Shown one piece after another: positions 58,451 through 64,000 of a DNA stretch of 64,000 bases. The notes beneath the pieces were generated by a model. That model did no database searches and had not been told where the DNA came from. It saw nothing but the letters and a program-made list of their open reading frames with translations. Position 1 is the stretch's first letter; the number at the start of each line of letters is the position of its first letter. Origin of the DNA: Pelobates cultripes (taxonomy: Eukaryota > Chordata > Amphibia > Anura > Pelobatidae); contig OW240912.1 of the NCBI GenBank assembly GCA_933207985.1, positions 231,399,944 to 231,463,943 of the forward strand. The letters are read 5' to 3'. Both the position numbers and the translations under genes were made by a program.

Positions 58451-58674
58451 TTTTGTTTATCAGTCAGGAAATAAGGTAAATATAAAGAATGAATGGATTT
58501 GAGTACTAGAGTTTTGGGAGCTACAAGATCCTAGGTTTGTTTACAATAAATGCTATCAGTCTGTGTAAGAGGTCTATGTCAGCTGTTATTGCCACCATGA
58601 AAGTAAGTTGTTCTGTCTCTCAATAACTTCAGGAGTATTTAATTATCTGTAATCACAATGATGGTGTAAAAACA

Positions 58675-59325
58675 CTTAAACAGCACTTAAACCCTTTTTA
58701 ATAAACCTTTTTTTTATTTTTTATTTTTTTTAGAATGACCCGCAGAATGCCCCCCACCCTCTTATATTTAATAAAACCCTGTAAAATAAGCCTAAAAACA
58801 CCTGGGATACAGCTCAGCTTGCTGATTACCACACCCTATCCGACATCACTGCTTCCCTTGCAAGGTCCAATCAAATGCTTCTCATAGAGAAACATTTGAT
58901 TGGCCGTTCTCAATGGCTCAGAGCACAGGAGAAAGGGACAGAATATAAATGAAACAAAAATGTATGAGCATTAGCAAAGCAGGGAGGGGCAGTGGGAAGT
59001 GCTGAAATTAGGGAGGGGACATTACAACTTCCATATGCAGGTACACTCCCAGTGATGCCTACAAGGGTATAAATTGATAACATCTGTTACCAACGAGCAG
59101 TGTGTGCTGACGACAGACATAATATGTACACAAAATTGACATTAGGCAGCCTGGAACAGAGTTTGAGGCCTAAGTCACGTGTGCCGGAGGCGTAACTAAC
59201 CCCTGGCACAATAGGGAAGATGTCTCTGTATGTGCAGAGTTTTAAGCAGAGGCGATGCACATACAGATTCCTCCCACCATTTTCTAAATGCAGAAGTGGT
59301 TATGATGTTTGGAGTAAACCTTTAA
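58675..59325. mobile_element. T2-like MITE (right end clear)
   Basis: Ends GTTTGGAGTAAACCTTTAA. The terminus is the inverted counterpart of the left end at 3225, and the GC-balanced interior is typical. The left end near 58675 is uncertain. Confidence 0.5.
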
Positions 59326-59744
59326 GAAGGACAAAATACTTACAGGGAAAGAAATCTTTTCACAACCAGCCATGAGCTCATTTTTATGCTTTAAGCATTT
59401 ACAGCTGGTAAATGTTTGCCAGTAAAAAAACATGCCAAATGGTTTACATAATCAGCACTTCCGTTTAATGCCTATATGTTATTGAATTCTGCCTTCACTG
59501 ATACTGATCATCATTACTCATTTACCATTTTAGAAAATTATATGGCAGAAAAAAAGGCATATTTTCCAATTCATTGTCATACTAACTCTTTAAATATATA
59601 TGTATTTTATAGAAATACTTGAATATTTTCGAAATAGATTAAAAAAAAAAAAAATATGGCTGTCAGCCAGCGTAACTCTGTGTCTTGAAGATGGTGTAGG
59701 CACAGCTTGCTCTTTGTATCATATTTCCACGTTTTAAGAGTGTT

Positions 59745-59899
59745 GCAGGGTTATTTACTAAAATGAGAATACAAAGTGAATTCAAAGCAAATTTCAAAGT
59801 TAAGATCAAAATAGCTGAACTGGAAAAATTCTTCAAGTCAGCTATGCTTTCAGTTTGGCTACTTTGGTCTTAAATTTGAAATACACTTTCAAATCGCAC
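59745..59899. mobile_element. Palindromic MITE, GGTTATTCACTAAAG family
   Basis: GGGTTATTTACTAAAATGAG at the left, with internal complementary blocks AAAATAGCTGAACTGG and CTACTTTGGTCTTAAATTTG. The right end is cut by the TTAAAGG start of the next element. Confidence 0.65.
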
Positions 59900-60430
59900 T
59901 TAAAGGACCACTCCACTCTTCCAGCCCACCTATCAAAAAACACTCACAGTTTCGTAGATATACCCACAATGAATACATGCATGCATCTTTTTATGTATGT
60001 ATTCTTTGGGAGTATAGTCTAAAATAGATTACAAAACCTGCAGTTCTTATTACTGCAGCCTTTGTAAGCCCCTTCCCCCTTTTACCCCGGAAGGGACTTT
60101 CAGTCTCCCACAGGGAAATAACCAATCAGAGTCTTCTCATTGAGAAGCCTCTGACTTGGTCCCCACTTGCACACGCGAGCCGGCTTGTGCATGCACGTGT
60201 GCCAGCTCATGCACACTCACACACAGCAGGGTGCACGCGCGACCCGCCGCTTATGCACTGCAGAAGCTAGTCTGATGTCTATTGGGGGGGGCAGGCATGC
60301 TCAGGTAGAGGGTGCCTTCTACTCCCCTGAGCCAATGGAAGCAGGAAGGAATCCTCCCTGGCTGTTTGATTGACAGCTAGGAGGGAGTTCCCGAGTTAGA
60401 AATCAGCACTTTTCTAAACTGGGGTTAAAT
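59900..60430. mobile_element. T2-like MITE (left end clear)
   Basis: Begins TTAAAGGACCACTCCACT directly after the previous MITE, suggesting insertion into it. The interior is GC-rich with CACACGCGAGCC. The right limit is approximate. Confidence 0.5.
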
Positions 60431-61530
60431 CCGGGTACATTTTCTTGAACAACTTTGGGTACAGTTGTAACAAATCTTCACAGTTTGATATCTGTCTCCT
60501 AAAAAGATTCAAACAAGATTTTGCTTGTAGATAGTTAAAATGTGCATGGCCAATACATCTTCACTGTAAATATTTAATGAACTGGAAATTAAGTCAGGAA
60601 GTCTGAATCTGACAGAGTAAATTCAAAATGTTAGGCCAAAATTACCACAAGGTTTGTGATTGGAGGTTTAGCTATTTTCCCTTAAAGGCATTAATTCACT
60701 GTTATCTTTAATAGGCCAGTTTAGCTGATAACCCTGCATGTAAAACTTTAATTCAATATGCTATACTCTACTGATCACTATTGACTTATTTTTTTGATCT
60801 ATCATTTGTCTATTTTTTTCTGCAGATCCATCATTCTAAGATGGCCACATGATATCTAAATGGAGGCTGTAACCCATGACAACTGGGACTCTACAAAGCA
60901 ACAACTGTGCTTCGGAGCATGTAGCCCAATATATCCTTTGAGTAGGTAATGGTGTGCTCTTCATCTGTGTTGAATATATTCTAATATTATTCTTTTTAGA
61001 ATTCATTAATTCAGCTATATTCAATTCTGTAACCAGCTTCCCTGTATGAAAGCGTTTCTTTACAATCAAACTGTTCTATAGTTCAGTCCAAGAACAGTCA
61101 TACCATATTGACTCTCTTCTTTCAGATTTCACACTTACCAGATGTAACATACAACCAAGTGTTTTTTCAGTTTAATGGTAGTGTCTATTGTAACAGTTTA
61201 GTTATCAAAGAAACATTTTTTATCCCTGTGTTTTGCTTCCTGACAATTTAGCATTCTGATGATCTCAACTGCATAAGCAAATAGTAGACGACAGCAGATG
61301 TACAGATCTACAATTGCTTGTCACTAAAGTTACGCAACATTCAATCCAATGATTGAATTAGAATGTGGACAGCATTATTAAGATGGCGTTCTCAATTTTA
61401 CTATTTTTTAAAAAAAATTGTGGATGGAGAGTAAAAAATAACATATCATGTTTACAAAAGGCTTACTATTAGATTAGCTAATAGCTGTTGTTAGAAGTAT
61501 AGCATAGAGGCACTATTTAATCAAATGTAA
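60431..61530. other. Unannotated AT-rich DNA
   Basis: No gene or bounded repeat. Some GGCCAAAATTACCA words near 60635 suggest another decayed MITE copy. Confidence 0.4.
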
Positions 61531-61532
61531 TT

Positions 61533-61534
<2 letters not shown>

Positions 61535-61583
<49 letters not shown>

Positions 61584-61640
61584 AGTGTATTAGATATATA
61601 TATATATATATATATAGATATATATATATATATATATTTC
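61535..61640. repeat. Compound (AT)n(GT)n microsatellite
   Basis: AT tract, GT tract and AT tract in succession. Confidence 0.9.
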
Positions 61641-61689
61641 TTTTTTTATTTACTGCACTCCATTAGAAATTGTGTAGCATAATAATAAG

Positions 61690-62640
61690 GTCAATAGAAT
61701 TTATTCAAGAGTAAGATTTAATTAACTTCAGATCTAATGAGTGTCATGCTGAATTTATTTACATCAGTTGCAGGTTAGGTCTGACCTAGTGAATTATGAT
61801 TCTTGTACAATATAGATAGCATCATATCGGCAGATGTGAGAATATCAGATGTAAATTAAATTTGCAATAAAATCCCATTCTTAACTATTTTTCAGCAGAA
61901 AATCAGTTCCTGGTGTAGAACATCCATCATTGGGAGGCAGCCTTAAAAAACAGGAAGCTATTGTGCTCAACTATATGCTAGAAGGAAGTAAGAAGAATCG
62001 GCCAATGCTCTTTAATTAATAACACATTAGCCTTTCTATGTTAGAAAAAAGGTTCAACTATGGTTAGATAAACTTTAAGTAAATCATTTTACAGAAATGT
62101 GGCCTATGGAAGTTAATATAAAATGAAAATATCTACCAATTGTTTTTTTCAGAGAATTGGAAAATTATAGTTTCAGATACACAGCTTACTCTTAGCAGTC
62201 TATCTTCATTGCTCTTTAATTATTCCATGCAGGCAATATTAGCTGTACTTCTAAATCATTCACCAATGACTGTCATGTTAAGAATAAAAAGATTAATAAT
62301 TGGAACACATTCTAAAAATAAGAAATAAAAATGAACATTCAATCAGTCAGCAGTTATTTCAGTAGAGAAGCATAATTAAAACACCAAATTCTTGGAAGCC
62401 GGTCAGCTTATCGCCCATAATAAAGTAAAGTCATATACTACTTGACATGATGTGATATGAATGTATGTCTTGCACCAATTACTTAGATTCATCCAAATGA
62501 TGTAGTGCTGGCAAAGCTGCAATAAGCTATAAAGTGTGAAATAAGATGAGCAGGGAGAATTGGGTTGGCTAAGAAAACAGCATATGTTTTTTAAAAAGTC
62601 ATGTGACAACATCTGTTTTGATTAAGTGAAGCTTTCTTAT
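61690..62640. promoter_or_regulatory. Candidate conserved non-coding block
   Basis: Mostly repeat-free. The parts 61700-61880 and 62340-62640 have balanced composition with GATTTAATTAAC, AATTACTTAGATTC and GTTTTGATTAAG words. Two short open frames here show no domain. Inference from texture. Confidence 0.3.
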
Positions 62641-63720
62641 TTAGTCATGCTTAGCATGTATCAAGATTGAAATAATGCAGATTATTCTCACATAAAAAAG
62701 TAAAATGCACATATGGATGCGTATAAAATACTATAGTGGTATGCCATTGCATATCAAGTTATAATCTAATGTTCTGTACTTGGACTATATACCTCTTGTT
62801 TGTTTGTTTTTTGCAATTTTTTATTATTTTTGTTTAGTTTATTATTATATTAGTTTTTATTAATTGTTTTTGCAAATGTTCTTCTCCTTTATGTCATGCT
62901 TACCAATTGCAGTGTGACCGTTTTGGTGAATTGGGGGCAGCTCACTTTGATTATCCATTACATAATATATTGATTATTAGTAACAACCCCTGGATGTTGG
63001 GCCAAGGTAACACCCCCAGGACAGATTTGATAACCCAAGAAATTTGAATGTACCTTTACGTGTTAAATACTTTGTTATTATTATTATTTATTACTATTAA
63101 TTTCTATCTATGCAGCTTGTATTTAATTGTTCAGATTGTGATCATCCCTTATTTTACTTGATTGTGTAATTCCTAAATTGATTATAGGGTTGGACTTACA
63201 ACCCTGGTAGAACAAGATGAATGGCACCCAACCAAATCCTACAAAATAGTGACCTGCCCAACCCCATAGTTTGATTTTGAGCCCTTAACTATTGCCCATG
63301 GGTGGGGGCATGGCGAGACATCTAGTAGATTTTTGTATTTTACAGGCCTAATCCTTGTGAGGCAATTGATGCCCAGTTTCAATTGTTATTAAAGTGCTCA
63401 CTGTTTAGTAGACATGCCCCCACCTGCGGCATGGAAAGTGGGGTCATAAAGGAGGTATTAAACCTCCCATATATTAATATGAGTGTCATATTGTCTTTTT
63501 TTAGCCATTTTAGTATATCCAAATACTTTTTCCTGATTTGATCTTAACAACAAAATTTGTTCTAACAGAAATGCCACATGGATGACATACGGTTTGTTCC
63601 AACCATTTTCTTTTTTTTTTTTTGCTTGGGATAAACCAATTCTTTTTCATGCATATGTCTATTTGGCAGAGTCTAACAAATCAGAGGGCAGCATCTCAAT
63701 GTTTAAACTGTATCAGTCAC
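62641..63720. other. Unannotated AT-rich DNA
   Basis: No gene. Includes an (ATT)n stretch near 63073-63100 and a GC-richer segment (63220-63440) that may be an old MITE without clear ends. Confidence 0.4.
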
Positions 63721-63721
63721 C

Positions 63722-64000
63722 GCTGTATACAAACGCTCCCATAGATATATGTATACATTCTTCTACACATACAAGCACTCTATTGCAAATATGTAAATCT
63801 TTCTACATGTATACAAATACTCCCTTATATGTACATACCATCTTATGCACGTATGCACGTTATACACGTATAAATTCTCCCTTACACATATTCAGTACTT
63901 CTTTACAAATACATGCACACTTCCATATGCACTTATTAATATACTCTTTTAAACACAAGCATTCACTTAAACATACCTTTACACCTTCGTACATGTATCT
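63722..64000. repeat. Degenerate ~27-30 bp tandem array, runs off the right edge
   Basis: Repeated TACACATACAAGCACTC / CATGTATACAAATACTCCCT-type units, each with ACAYRTAYA and CTYCCYTA blocks. The array is not complete in this window. Confidence 0.65.

Overview
This window looks like vertebrate nuclear DNA, most likely from a frog (anuran amphibian). It is AT-rich and non-coding on both strands. Its repeat content is the main clue: TTAA-flanked MITEs with TTAAAGG termini of the Xenopus T2/Kolobok type, L2-like and CR1-like LINE 3' ends, a DIRS-type tyrosine-recombinase retrotransposon relic, a Tc1/mariner copy, LTR-like segments and several hAT-type elements. The species and locus cannot be named from the sequence alone. 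I found no convincing protein-coding exon, no functional RNA gene, and no operon, CRISPR array or other prokaryotic feature. Almost all long open frames lie in simple or tandem repeats, where a stop-free period keeps several frames open at once.

Layout. From 1 to about 12 kb: unique AT-rich DNA with candidate conserved non-coding blocks (about 2.15-2.6, 4.38-4.85, 7.14-8.13 and 10.7-11.3 kb), broken by copies of a palindromic MITE (GGTTATTCACTAAAG type) and by a hAT-like element whose interior is a pyrimidine-rich tandem repeat (5.3-5.94 kb). From 12 to 20 kb: hairpins, two LTR-like segments (about 13.9-14.8 and 16.7-17.4 kb), and another candidate conserved block at 18.2 kb. From 19.8 to 30 kb, dense repeats: a T2-type MITE, a CR1-like LINE end with a 61-bp tandem duplication, a DIRS relic (22.3-24.35 kb), a fold-back structure with arms of about 0.55 kb (25.17-26.56 kb), a hAT-like element (27.46-27.97 kb), an L2-like LINE end (28.2-28.7 kb), and three copies of a 78-bp palindromic-ended repeat.

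From 33.8 to 39.1 kb are two well-bounded hAT-type elements. One has a perfect 8-bp target duplication (CTCTGACC) and encloses about 0.6 kb of TATG/CTGT repeat. The other has CAGGGGCGGA termini and encloses a purine-rich minisatellite of roughly 20 bp period. From 40 to 48.4 kb: three T2-type MITEs, a complete-length but dead Tc1 element (44398-45699) inserted with a TA duplication into a tandem repeat, and a 134-bp hAT MITE with a perfect 8-bp duplication. From 49.8 to 52.1 kb: a nested cluster of CA-rich minisatellites and hAT-like termini. From 52.1 kb to the end: mostly unique DNA with several candidate conserved blocks, an L2-like 3' end, two T2-type MITEs, AT microsatellites, and a degenerate tandem array running off the right edge.

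No genes act together here. The most plausible function is cis-regulation by the candidate conserved blocks, and the most unusual structural theme is non-autonomous hAT-type elements that repeatedly enclose tandem-repeat arrays. Every family call rests on visible termini, target duplications and short coding motifs; no database search was possible.
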